This document shows, piece by piece, positions 1 to 6,920 of a DNA stretch of 18,956 bases. Origin of the DNA: GCA-2786165 sp964625775 (GTDB taxonomy: Bacteria > Pseudomonadota > Gammaproteobacteria > Legionellales > Legionellaceae). The stretch's first letter is position 1, and each line of letters opens with the position of its first letter. The stretch lies in contig CAZVEH010000044.1 in assembly GCA_964625775.1 (NCBI GenBank), positions 1 to 18,956 on the forward strand, read 5' to 3'. Below the pieces are notes generated by a model. It did not search any database. It saw nothing but the letters and a program-made list of their open reading frames with translations, and had not been told where the DNA came from. The position numbers were made by a program, and so were the translations under genes.

Positions 1-29
1 TGAAAACGGTATTATATCCCATAACTCAG

Positions 30-182
30 TCATTTAAAAATCAAATTACTATACCAATTCGATCTAGAGAGTTTAGCCTCATTTGTTAAATTAATACTCA
101 GTTCAAACTTAAATTCTATTGGAGTTTTATAGCCCAAGCTAGAATGTGGTCTTACCATGTTGTAGTGATTTCGCCAAGACAA
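30..182 (-). pseudogene. IS3-family transposase (OrfB) C-terminal remnant
   Basis: Reading leftward, the frame encodes WRNHYNMVRPHSSLGYKTP followed by an IEFK-like tail and a stop at 30-32. The N-Y-N-x-x-R-P-H-S-S-L-G-Y-x-T-P block is the hallmark end of IS3-family OrfB transposases, just after the catalytic Glu of the rve integrase domain. Only about 50 codons remain: the frame is closed by a stop about four codons upstream of the motif, so the DDE core is absent and the gene is dead. No inverted repeat of the parent IS was identified. It marks old insertion activity at the left end of the window. Confidence 0.8.
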
Positions 183-205
183 TTTATTAGATTACAATCG
201 GCTGG

Positions 206-616
206 CTAGTGGACTGGTTTGATTAGCATGGGGAAAGTTTTCACTTTGCATTTTTGATAAGAAATACTTCCTCTTCCATTATCTTCAACACTGGTTAAGT
301 CTGGGAATAATTGAAAATTATATTGTGATTTGAAAATATAAACTTTAATAAGATTTACATTGTTATCTCTTTCTATTTTATCTGCTGGATATTTATTGCA
401 GATTATTTTTTTATCTATATCAGAATAACCGCATCTTGATATATAAATTACATCTTCTGGATAAATGTCCAAGATAGTTGTGAATTGATATTTTTTTAAT
501 TTATCAAGAGTGTAGTCTATACTCCGTTCCACTTTTTTTGTTGTCTGACAATGATAAGTGATTGCAAAAGCTTGAAAGGGAAAGCAAAAAAATAAAATCA
601 AAATTAAACTTTTCAT
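206..616 (-). CDS. small secreted protein of unknown function
   Basis: About 136 residues. The ATG at 616 is preferred over a TTG 11 codons upstream because it places a clean signal peptide at the N-terminus: MKSLILILFFCFPFQAFA, a basic residue then a hydrophobic core ending in an AFA cleavage site. The mature part has three cysteines visible near its start, middle and end (YHC, SRCGYSD/IICNKY, YQKCK), which suggests disulfides in the periplasm or outside the cell. No family is recognised. The Shine-Dalgarno is weak. It stands alone between an IS remnant and a non-coding repeat region. It is AT-rich, like the island to its right. Function unknown; the secretion call is inference from the leader. 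Confidence 0.6.
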   Translation of the reverse strand: MKSLILILFFCFPFQAFAITYHCQTTKKVERSIDYTLDKLKKYQFTTILDIYPEDVIYISRCGYSDIDKKIICNKYPADKIERDNNVNLIKVYIFKSQYNFQLFPDLTSVEDNGRGSISYQKCKVKTFPMLIKPVH

Positions 617-711
617 TAGGATATGCCACAAAAGATAAATTTTGTCCAAATAATCTAATACTCTAACTCAGATTTAACATAGAGATGGACACAGATCAAT
701 CATGTAGAATC

Positions 712-769
712 AATGGAGTCAGACTCGATTGATAATTTCAATTGCAAATCAATCGAGTCTGACCCCATT
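712..769. repeat. 22-bp near-perfect inverted repeat (REP-like hairpin)
   Basis: The left arm 712-733 (AATGGAGTCAGACTCGATTG...) pairs with 748-769 with one mismatch, around a 14-nt AT-rich loop. The GTCAGACTCGATTGAT core resembles palindromes dispersed in many gammaproteobacterial genomes; that resemblance is from memory. A short open frame crosses it but has no coding features. No T-run follows, so it is not a typical terminator. Confidence 0.7.
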
Positions 770-830
770 GATTCCTTGATTGCTCTTCCCGAAGAATCTG
801 AGCTCTTTGAGATCGGAGTGAATATTAGGC

Positions 831-963
831 AAAGGATTGATTCGTCAGTCACTGCGTTCCATCCTTACCCTACGGGCGCACTTCGTACGTCCTAAATACT
901 ACGCCGCACTTCGTGCTCTTCGCTTCGTATTTATTCGAACCTCCGACCCTTTGGTTCGTAACC
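831..963. repeat. tRNA-Arg 3' fragment interrupted by a 96-bp insert (old att scar)
   Basis: AAGGATT at 832-838 continues, after a 96-bp interruption (839-934), with TCGAACCTCCGACCCTTTGG... at 935-963. The flanks joined together reproduce the 3' half of the tRNA-Arg gene at 13945-14021 with one mismatch in the last 29 bp (GTAACC for GTAGCC). Integrases of the tyrosine family often use tRNA 3' ends as attachment sites, so this is read as the degenerate distal att copy of the island. The insert is 89/96 identical to that at 6540-6635. Confidence 0.75.
839..934. repeat. 96-bp structured repeat, copy 1
   Basis: Begins GATTCGTCAGTCACTGCGTT and ends CGCTTCGTATTTAT. It contains hairpins: GGGCGCAC-TTC-GTACGTCC, CAC-TTC-GTG, and outer AAATAC/GTATTT arms. 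Same length and same position inside a tRNA-Arg T-loop fragment as copy 2. The copies differ at 7 positions by eye, two of which keep the small inner stem paired. Confidence 0.8.
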
Positions 964-1114
964 TGATGCTCTAGTTTTAAAGTCCATTAAAATCAACACT
1001 TTACGATGCGTCAAACTCGTAAAAAACGGTCTAGAACTGCCTAGAACGGCGGAGCACGGTCACAGTTAAGGCATGTTTGTGTCACTGTGACAACAATTAG
1101 AAATAGATGGCTAC
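964..1114. other. non-coding att-arm-like region
   Basis: No gene is seen here. The stretch carries TCTAGAACTGCCTAGAACGGC (15-nt core ACTGCCTAGAACGGC at about 1036-1050), which recurs at about 6839-6853 at a similar distance from the next tRNA-derived scar. It also has a small GTGTCACTGTGACAAC palindrome near 1078-1093. The shared layout suggests both regions are the same integrase-proximal arm in different states of decay. Confidence 0.45.
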
Positions 1115-1142
1115 TTGACGATCGTACCATATGTGGTACAAT
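1115..1142 (+). promoter_or_regulatory. promoter with internal 16-bp operator for the TA operon
   Basis: TTGACG (1115-1120) and TACAAT (1137-1142) are separated by 16 bp. The spacer and the -10 contain the perfect palindrome GTACCATATGTGGTAC (1124-1139; 6-bp arms, 4-bp centre). That is the expected position for autorepression by the XRE antitoxin. The predicted transcript start falls at about the toxin ATG at 1148, which has no Shine-Dalgarno, so the toxin may be translated from a leaderless or near-leaderless mRNA. Confidence 0.7.
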
Positions 1143-1147
1143 TAAAT

Positions 1148-1489
1148 ATGAAAATAATAACAGTTAAGTGTTATCAATCTGCCTCGGGAAATGAGCCAGT
1201 GAAAGAGTGGCTACAAACGCTTTGTAGAGATGATAAAAGAATTATTGGTGAAGACATTAAAACAGTAGAATATGGCTGGCCGTTAGGTATGCCGCTTGTT
1301 TGTAAATTAGAGAAAAATTTGTGGGAAGTAAGGATTGATCTGACGAACAAAGAAATAGCCAGAGTATTTTTTACAGTGAAAGATGGATTAATGGTACTTT
1401 TGCATGCATTTAAAAAGAAATCACAAAAAACGCCACCGAATGATTTAGATATTGCTAAAAATAGGCGAGATCAACTGTTAAATGCTTAG
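1148..1489 (+). CDS. RelE/HigB-like toxin (phage Gp49-like family)
   Basis: 113 residues from the ATG at 1148. The sequence has the family layout: an N-terminal MKIITVKCY strand, then KLEKNLWEVRID, RVFFTVKDGLMVLLHAFKKKSQKTP and a C-terminal basic helix. The WEVRID...HAFKKKSQKTP block is diagnostic of the Gp49/HigB-like type II toxins, which are ribosome-dependent mRNA interferases. The toxin comes first, with the antitoxin 9 nt downstream, as in higBA. A TTG 11 codons upstream is also open, but it coincides with the -35 box, so the ATG is chosen. Probably controlled by the palindrome at 1124-1139. No lesion seen; likely intact. Confidence 0.85.
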   Translation: MKIITVKCYQSASGNEPVKEWLQTLCRDDKRIIGEDIKTVEYGWPLGMPLVCKLEKNLWEVRIDLTNKEIARVFFTVKDGLMVLLHAFKKKSQKTPPNDLDIAKNRRDQLLNA

Positions 1490-1498
1490 GGGGACGGT

Positions 1499-1780
1499 AT
1501 GAATAAACATATAGGTAGCTCGTTCGATGATTTTCTTGAAGAAGAAAATTTACTAACGGATTCATCTGCAGAGGCGTTAAAACGTATTCTTGCATGGCAG
1601 ATTCAACATTTTCTTGATGTGAATCATATTAAAAAAACAGAATTTGCACAGCAAATGAAAACCAGTCGTTCTCAGTTGGATAGATTGTTGGATCCAGAAA
1701 ATACAAATATTAGTCTTAAAGCATTAGTTAGTACGGCAAATGCTATGGGGAAACATGTTGAGGTTAGGATAGTGGATTGA
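1499..1780 (+). CDS. XRE-family antitoxin (HigA-like)
   Basis: 93 residues. Preceded by a strong ribosome site (AGGGGGACGGT-ATG). A helix-turn-helix is visible in the second half: KKTEFAQQMKTSRSQLDRLLDPENTNISLKALVSTANAMGK, followed by a short strand HVEVRIVD. This class usually binds its toxin through the N-terminal part and represses its own promoter. The strong site compared with the apparently leaderless toxin would favour antitoxin excess (inference). It is immediately followed by the remains of a second TA pair. Confidence 0.88.
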   Translation: MNKHIGSSFDDFLEEENLLTDSSAEALKRILAWQIQHFLDVNHIKKTEFAQQMKTSRSQLDRLLDPENTNISLKALVSTANAMGKHVEVRIVD

Positions 1781-1802
1781 AGAAACCAATAGAGCAGTAA
1801 GT

Positions 1803-1994
1803 GTGGAAGTTGTATCAGAAAGCAAGCGTGCCGCGCATTATCCGTTTTTTGATAAAATACCTTGTCATAATATTGATGATAGTGAATTACATGCGTTTCG
1901 TAAGCTGGCTAAATTATATGCTGGGTTGTCTGTCGGGCAAATAGAAAATATGGTTAAAAACAAATCATTAATAGAGATATATTATGACAAATAA
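1803..1994 (+). pseudogene. RelE-type toxin remnant (C-terminal half)
   Basis: 63 codons from a GTG. The stretch NIDDSELHAFRKLAKLYAGLS...SLIEIYYDK matches the C-terminus of the RelE/HigB-2 toxins (family pattern: ...FxKxxxxNIxxxELxxxxxxAxxxL...I...G.L.E). The N-terminal half with the beta-sheet core is missing; the upstream bases belong to the preceding antitoxin gene. It overlaps by 11 bases the next gene, an antitoxin of the matching kind, which supports the identification. Most likely a truncated, inactive toxin. Confidence 0.65.
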
Positions 1995-2306
1995 AACTAA
2001 GTATAAAAGTGATGCATTTGAAGCAATTCATTCTTCGGCTTCAGCATTGCTTAAAATAGGGGCTATTGATAAGTCTACTATGCGAGATTTTAATGAATCT
2101 TGTCTGCTGGATATGCCGGATATGAAGCCATCACAAATCAAAAAATACGTGAAAATAATCATGTAAGCCAACCAGTATTTGCTCGATATCTGAACACCAG
2201 TGAATCAACTGTTCAAAAATGGGAATCTGGAGCAAAGCATCCCAGCGGAATGGCGTTGAAATTATTAGCATTAGTGCAAAAGCATGGGTTGCAAATTCTT
2301 ACCTAA
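1984..2306 (+). pseudogene. XRE antitoxin broken by a 1-nt frameshift
   Basis: Starts MTNKTKYKSDAFEAIHSSAS, a family-typical N-terminus, runs to ...PDMKPSQIKK, and then stops soon after in that frame. The alternative frame continues with IRENNHVSQPVFARYLNTS, ...VQKWESGAKHPSGMALKLL and ends at 2306. This is the classic HTH of antitoxins paired with HigB-2 toxins. The shift is at an A-run (2140-2145): seven As instead of six would restore a single frame of about 107 residues. It could be a true mutation, a sequencing error in a homopolymer, or a slippage site. Its toxin partner just upstream is also truncated, which favours true decay. Confidence 0.75.
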
Positions 2307-2371
2307 AAAGTAGGGCTTTCCCTCCGATCCGTATTCAATAAAAGAAATGTAAAACTTCTAATGATCATTTA

Positions 2372-2688
2372 TTAGCCACAATATATTTTAGTAATAGATC
2401 GTCGAGAATGCTCCAATTCACGGCTTATAATTTCACGAACCTTACGATCTTGGCTTTGTCAGATGCATTTAGACGCTTTGAAATCTCACCACCTGCAATA
2501 GGACAAAGCCAACTCTTTTTATGCGGATCAAATTCTTGTGTAAGTTCGTGATATCGTCGTTGAGCATAAGTATGGCGTAGACCGTGGCATTTTCTAAGTC
2601 CCATCTGTTTTGTTTGTATTTGGTAATTGCTTAAGTGTTGTTTGTACGTTCTGTTTTTGGGAGGAGCACTTGCAGTGAAGATGGTCAA
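2372..2688 (-). pseudogene. tyrosine integrase remnant (C-terminal part, frameshifted)
   Basis: Read leftward, RTYKQHLSNYQIQTKQMGL is followed by KCHGLRHTYAQRRYHELT and CPIAGGEISKRLNASDKAK, typical of integrases in tRNA-borne islands (HGLRHxYAQxRYxELT with the catalytic HxLRH/R). After about 2450 the frame changes: REIISRELEHSRRSITKIYCG follows in another frame and stops at 2372-2374. This matches the usual ISxELGHxRxxITxxYLG end with the catalytic His and Tyr. The N-terminal arm-binding and core-binding domains are absent. A dead relic of the enzyme that once moved part of this island. Confidence 0.8.
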
Positions 2689-2715
2689 TCTCTATTCAAA
2701 ATCCGCATATTGTAT

Positions 2716-2743
2716 TTATTGAGGTTAATTGCTGTGCTATTAT
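2716..2743 (+). promoter_or_regulatory. possible promoter of the STAND gene
   Basis: TTATTG (2716-2721) and TATTAT (2738-2743) are separated by 16 bp, about 90 bp before the ATG at 2833. Only a moderate match to a sigma-70 promoter; the 2689-2832 gap holds no other clear signal. Confidence 0.3.
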
Positions 2744-2832
2744 GGGCGCAATTTTCGGTATGAGCTATCAAATCTCAATAGCAAAAACTGCCCTATACCT
2801 TCTTGCTGACCCTCAAAAACCAAGGGGACATT

Positions 2833-5800
2833 ATGCCCAATTATCGCATCATTCAATACCGCCGTTACCATGATACGTTTGTATCGGAGTTTTTCTTGCA
2901 ACTGGCAAATGTTATTGAGGTGTCACGTGGACGCTCTCAACATCAACAGTGTTTTAAAGAGCAGTCGGTCTCGTTATTGCTTAGCTTGGCGCAAAGTTTT
3001 GGTGGAACGATTGGTGGCGTGGTAGGCGCCGTTGGTGATGTGGGTCTCTCGGTTTTGGGTCAGCGCGAAGAAGATAAAAAGATGGGTTTGTTGAGTCCTG
3101 AGCATTTGTCCGGCCAATGGGATAGTTTGCGTAAATTGGTGAATGAGGCAGCGAGAGAAGCTGTGGGTCGCTATCGTCACTATTTGACAGGATGTTCTGA
3201 AGCCGATGCGACGGAATTGGGTCGCGTGAGCGCTCAACGGTTGTGGGAATATTTATCAAGAACAAAGCAATCTTTTAGTATTGAGGCGATGCTTGAGGGG
3301 ATTTTAAAGGGCAGGTCTGGATTTTTGCATGATGGTTTGTTTGATACAAAGCTTGGTGATTCAAAAGACACAGCGGAGGGGGTATTAAAGCATTCTGGGA
3401 TTGCTTATGACGAGCAAGGTGAATGGCGATATGCGTTTCATCCAAAAGACAAAGGCAGATATCGCTTTGTATTGCTGCCCTATGAGAAAGCCAAGGCACG
3501 CATTATTGAGAAAAAATATCAATTGATGGCAATGTCTATAGAGCGTGCGACAGAGCTTAAAGCGCTTTGGGATGCGCCATTAGATGGTGATATTGCAGAA
3601 GACAGCAGTGTTATTGATGCAGCTTATCAAGCAAGATTAAACAAGCTAGAGCAAGATTGGTGTGATATTGGGACTTGGCAACACATTGTCAATGCGAAGT
3701 TAGACGACCTGACCCAACAAGGCGCGCAAACCCAAGAAGCCGTGGCAAGCTTGCAAGATGTGACTATGGCGCATGAGATGCGTTTAGAGTTTTTAGAGCG
3801 ACGTTATGTGTCAGCAGCAACCTTGAGCACTGGATGGAGTTACTTGGCTTACCCTCGAGATATGTCATTTCAAAAAAGACCTCAACTATGGTCAACACTT
3901 GAGGCGCGATTTGCCTCGTCTGTTTCAACGCCGGTGGTTTTGAGTGGATTGGGTGGCTCGGGTAAAACGAGTTTGGCTTCGGAGTGGGCGTATGCCCAAA
4001 AGGAGCGTCATCCATTTACTAATGTTCGTTGGCTTGCTATGGATACATTCCAGCAGTTCGGAAGTGTGGAAAGTTGGGCCAAAGAACTAGGCCTTGCTTA
4101 TCAAGAAAAAACTCTGAATGAACTTTGGACGATGATAGCGAAGCATGTGAGTGCTGAGAGTTGGTTGATTGTCTTAGATAACGTGCCTCACTACGACGAC
4201 ATCAAAGAAGGGTTGTCAAAATTCACACTCACAGCCCAGCAACGTATTTTGATTACAACGCGAGATGCAACAGGCTGGTGTTATCCTATAACTGTGGATG
4301 TATACAGTGAAGAGGATGCTGTGTCCTATATTGAGCAACAAATGGCGGCGGTGGAGCACAGTGGTTTTGACATAACAGCCGCAAAAAACTTGGCGCAGTA
4401 TTTGAGTTATCATCCCTTGGCTTTGGAATTGGCCATGGCACAAATTTGCCTTAATTTATTACCGTTGAAATCTTATCAAACAAGACTTGAACGCCAAGAG
4501 ATGGTATTGAATCACTCTCCATCCATGCAAAGTCAAGCGCGGTTAAGCACGCATCAAACGGTTAATGCCTTATGGCAAGATAGTTTACCAAACTTGTCTG
4601 AAGATGCTTTGGCGATGTTACGTTTTTTAAGCTTCTTGGATGCACAAGGTGGTGCGCAAGATTTGTTGTTGGCTTTTTTTGAAGATGATGAAATGCGTTT
4701 GAGCCAAGCGGTACGCCTACTACGCCAACAGTCGCTGATAAAGCATGTGGATTTAGAGAATGGGGACGAGAAGATTGGCGCGTGGTCTGTGCATCGGCTC
4801 CTGCAAGACGCGGTGCGAGACAAATTAGTTGCAGATTTTGCAGAAGAGCCGGCGAAATGGAAAGCATTTTTGACGCGAAGTTGGGAGATTGTTGAAAAGG
4901 TATTTCCAGGCGATGTTGCAGCAGCGCAAGATGTTAGTGCTATTCGTCGTGGTGTATCGCATGGCTATGCTTTTTTGAAATATATGGAGATTATCGCCAA
5001 GCGCTGGTCATCTGAGACATCTAAAAGCTTTTATTTGCCATGGCGGGCTGGAATATTGTTAAGAGTCGGCAGTGGCGAACAAGACTTGGTTCAGTTTGAT
5101 GTGGCAATAGAACATTTGAATCAAGCATTGATAATCTATCGCCAAACTTTTGGTGAAAGCTCGAGTCATCCCTGCATTGCTAATACACTGAATCACCTGG
5201 GGATTGTATATCAAGCCCAAGGTGACACTGCGCGAGCGATTAAGTTTAAAGAAGAATCTTTAGCAATGCGTCATATTGTATATGCCAGCACGCCAAATCA
5301 TCCTAGCATTGCCAATACACTGATTAATTTAGGGAATGCTTATCAAGCTCAAGGCGACACTGCTCGAGCGATTAAGTTTTATGAAGACTCTTTAGCGATG
5401 TATCGTATTGTATATGCCAGCACGCCAAATCATCCTAGCATTGCGTGTACACTGATTAACTTAGGAAGTGCCTATCAAGCTGAAGGTGACACTGCTCGAG
5501 CTATTAAGTTTAAGGAAGACTCTTTAGCGATGTATCGTATTGTTTATGCCAATACGCCAAATCATCCCGACATTGCCCTAACACTGAATAGCTTAGGGAG
5601 TGCCTATCAAGCTGAAGGTGACACTGCCCGAGCGATTAAATTTAATGAAGACTCTTTAGCGATGTATCGTATTGTTTATGCCAGTACGCTAAATCATCCT
5701 AGAATTGTCCTAACACTGAATAACTTAGGGAGTGCCTATCAATCTCAAGGCAACACTGCCCGAGCGATTAAATTTAATGAAGAGTCTTTAGCGATGTGTC

Positions 5801-6192
5801 GTATTGTTTATGCCAGTACACCAAATCATCCTGACATTGCCTGTACACTGAATAGCTTAGGGCGCGCCTATCAATCTCAAGGCGACATCGTGCGAGCGGT
5901 TAAGCTTTATGAAGAGTCTTTAGCGATGTATCGTAATGTTTATGCTAGCACACCAAATCATCCTAAGATCGCTTTTGTGCTTCGTAATGTGATGCTTGCT
6001 GTATCGGGTGTCTATCTTAACCAATATCATGGTAGTTTTTTTCACGCTAGGGGGCATCGAAAGATTTCTGAGTTAAAAAATACTTTGCTTGCCAATCCTA
6101 ATCTTTCTGAGGCGGAATTAGCAGATCTAGTGAGCCAAGCAACAATAAATGGTCGAAAATCTAAAGAAATGCTTTCCAAGTTTTATCCATAA
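2833..6192 (+). CDS. STAND NTPase: Gly-rich N-terminus, NB-ARC-like ATPase, TPR sensor
   Basis: 1119 residues. The ATG at 2833 follows AAGGGGAC by 5 nt; an upstream TTG is less likely. Residues 46-76 form a hydrophobic Gly-rich stretch (SFGGTIGGVVGAVGDVG) that could insert into a membrane. Residues about 270-335 look coiled-coil. The ATPase follows: P-loop GLGGSGKTS (372-380), Walker B LIVLDNV with Asp449, an ILITTR sensor motif (472-477) and HPLALELA (527-534), equivalent to the GLPLAL of NB-ARC proteins. Residues 779-1042 are six kinesin-light-chain-like TPRs of 44 residues, then a divergent tail. Such STAND proteins bind a trigger on the repeats, oligomerise and fire an N-terminal effector; known bacterial examples act in phage defence or programmed death. 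The specific role here is inferred. It lies alone between integrase remnants. Confidence 0.85.
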   Translation: MPNYRIIQYRRYHDTFVSEFFLQLANVIEVSRGRSQHQQCFKEQSVSLLLSLAQSFGGTIGGVVGAVGDVGLSVLGQREEDKKMGLLSPEHLSGQWDSLRKLVNEAAREAVGRYRHYLTGCSEADATELGRVSAQRLWEYLSRTKQSFSIEAMLEGILKGRSGFLHDGLFDTKLGDSKDTAEGVLKHSGIAYDEQGEWRYAFHPKDKGRYRFVLLPYEKAKARIIEKKYQLMAMSIERATELKALWDAPLDGDIAEDSSVIDAAYQARLNKLEQDWCDIGTWQHIVNAKLDDLTQQGAQTQEAVASLQDVTMAHEMRLEFLERRYVSAATLSTGWSYLAYPRDMSFQKRPQLWSTLEARFASSVSTPVVLSGLGGSGKTSLASEWAYAQKERHPFTNVRWLAMDTFQQFGSVESWAKELGLAYQEKTLNELWTMIAKHVSAESWLIVLDNVPHYDDIKEGLSKFTLTAQQRILITTRDATGWCYPITVDVYSEEDAVSYIEQQMAAVEHSGFDITAAKNLAQYLSYHPLALELAMAQICLNLLPLKSYQTRLERQEMVLNHSPSMQSQARLSTHQTVNALWQDSLPNLSEDALAMLRFLSFLDAQGGAQDLLLAFFEDDEMRLSQAVRLLRQQSLIKHVDLENGDEKIGAWSVHRLLQDAVRDKLVADFAEEPAKWKAFLTRSWEIVEKVFPGDVAAAQDVSAIRRGVSHGYAFLKYMEIIAKRWSSETSKSFYLPWRAGILLRVGSGEQDLVQFDVAIEHLNQALIIYRQTFGESSSHPCIANTLNHLGIVYQAQGDTARAIKFKEESLAMRHIVYASTPNHPSIANTLINLGNAYQAQGDTARAIKFYEDSLAMYRIVYASTPNHPSIACTLINLGSAYQAEGDTARAIKFKEDSLAMYRIVYANTPNHPDIALTLNSLGSAYQAEGDTARAIKFNEDSLAMYRIVYASTLNHPRIVLTLNNLGSAYQSQGNTARAIKFNEESLAMCRIVYASTPNHPDIACTLNSLGRAYQSQGDIVRAVKLYEESLAMYRNVYASTPNHPKIAFVLRNVMLAVSGVYLNQYHGSFFHARGHRKISELKNTLLANPNLSEAELADLVSQATINGRKSKEMLSKFYP
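5167..5958 (+). repeat. six tandem 132-bp repeats encoding TPRs
   Basis: Units start at 5167, 5299, 5431, 5563, 5695 and 5827, with a partial seventh at 5959. Each encodes HPxIAxTLxxLGxAYQxxGDTARAIKFxE(D/E)SLAMYRIVYASTPN. The DNA is highly similar between units, including synonymous positions, which points to recent duplication or gene conversion. Residues that differ (the third residue after HP, the LxxLG pair, A/S-E/Q after YQ) sit on the predicted helix faces. Confidence 0.92.
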
Positions 6193-6214
6193 TAGGCGTG
6201 GCTCAAAAATTTCT

Positions 6215-6243
6215 AAGCGTTGGTCTTGCGAGGCCAGCCGCTT
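6215..6243. other. imperfect hairpin after the STAND gene
   Basis: AAGCG-TTGGTC pairs with GGCCAG-CGCTT, with one bulge and two G-U pairs, around TTGCGA. No T-run follows, so a terminator role is uncertain. Confidence 0.3.
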
Positions 6244-6265
6244 GGAATAGGGCGCATATTCCTGA

Positions 6266-6466
6266 ATGCGTAGATTTGAGAATAAACGTCTAAGATGGTT
6301 AATTCAAAAAGAAGCGCAAAGACTGATTGATGAATTGCCACCACACTTGGGTGGATGGTCTGATTATGATACGGTGCTGCGTTATGCACATTTGTCGAGT
6401 GATCATTTGCAACTGGCTGCTGAAAGAGTATCGGGCACATTTTCGTCACTGGTACTTGGTTTTTAA
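6266..6466 (+). pseudogene. tyrosine integrase with internal deletion
   Basis: 66 codons. The first half (FENKRLRWLIQKEAQRLIDELPPHL) is the start of the catalytic domain of XerC-like phage integrases. It is joined directly to GGWSDYDTVLRYAHLSSDHL, which is the final block around the catalytic Tyr. About 100 residues that should lie between, carrying the catalytic Arg, Lys and HxxR, are missing, yet the reading frame is kept. The N-terminal DNA-binding part is also absent. It points rightward toward the tRNA-derived scars at 6523 and 6730, the normal arrangement of an integrase next to its att site. Non-functional as a recombinase. Confidence 0.82.
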
Positions 6467-6522
6467 GTCAAACTGTTCTTTAAAACTATAGAATTAGGGT
6501 TAGAGTATTATGTACTTGATGA

Positions 6523-6662
6523 GTGCCCCCGGAAGGATTGATTCGTCAGTCACTGCGTTCCATCCTCACCCTACGGGCGCACTTCGTGCGTCCTAAATAC
6601 TTCGCCGCGCTGCGCGCTCTTCGCTTCGTATTTAGTCGAACCTCTTTCGGTTCAAACCCTTC
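6523..6662. repeat. tRNA-Arg 3' fragment with 96-bp insert, copy 2 (att scar)
   Basis: GTGCCCCCGGAAGGATT (6523-6539) and TCGAACCTC (6636-6644) are the acceptor/T-arm end of tRNA-Arg, split at the T-loop by a 96-bp insert. On the right, GGTTCAAACCCTTCCGGG (6649-6666 region) is a T-arm-like sequence in the opposite orientation, so the unit has inverted CCCGGAAGG ends. It lies only about 70 bp left of an intact 51-bp att copy, suggesting more than one integration event. Confidence 0.7.
6540..6635. repeat. 96-bp structured repeat, copy 2
   Basis: Contains an 8-bp hairpin GGGCGCAC-TTC-GTGCGTCC (6575-6593), an inner CGC-TGC-GCG stem and outer AAATAC/GTATTT arms (6595-6600 with 6628-6633). In copy 1 the inner stem reads CAC-TTC-GTG, a paired change. 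The complement also contains TGCGCCCGTAG, the first bases of tRNA-Arg. Confidence 0.8.
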
Positions 6663-6729
6663 CGGGTGATTACCTTTCGAGCGGATTTGGGTTTCTTTCT
6701 TCAGATTGATTTTTCACGTGATTTTGGAG

Positions 6730-6780
6730 TGGTGCGCCCGGAAGGATTCGAACCTCCGACCCTTTGGTTCGTAGCCAAAT
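6730..6780. repeat. 51-bp exact copy of the tRNA-Arg 3' end (attachment site)
   Basis: Identical to 13945-13995, from the CCA end through the T-arm, the anticodon loop and into the anticodon stem; similarity stops after GTAGCCAAAT. It cannot fold as a tRNA because the 5' half is missing. The boundaries are those of a tRNA 3'-end att core, so it is the left junction of the 6781-13944 element. Confidence 0.9.
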
Positions 6781-6918
6781 TGATCAAGAATAAACATCAA
6801 TAAAATCAGTAACTTGCGATGTAACGAATTGGCGAATTACTGCCTAGAACGGCCTGAAACAACTGAGGGACTATTACAGTTTGTTACAAATTTGCTACAG
6901 GGTTATTTTATCCGAGAT
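6781..6918. other. att-arm-like region, no gene
   Basis: Contains ACTGCCTAGAACGGC (also near 1036-1050) and GTTACAAATTTGCTACA (about 6886-6902). The latter nearly matches GTTACAATTTTACTACA just inside the other end of the element (about 13869-13885). These may be integrase arm sites. The right side is cut by an IS insertion. Confidence 0.45.
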
Positions 6919-6920
6919 TA

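Noticed and set aside
713..895. 60-codon open frame
   Set aside because: It runs through an inverted repeat and the 96-bp repeat in a tRNA fragment; no ribosome site or family.
4554..4867. Minus-strand open frames inside the STAND gene
   Set aside because: Antisense shadows of a gene with clear domains; no motif or ribosome site.
5167..5958. Regular repeats as a CRISPR array
   Set aside because: The 132-bp units have no spacers and are in-frame TPR codons of a large gene.
6730..6780. A second tRNA-Arg gene
   Set aside because: Only the 3' 51 bp are present; the 5' acceptor strand and D-arm are missing.
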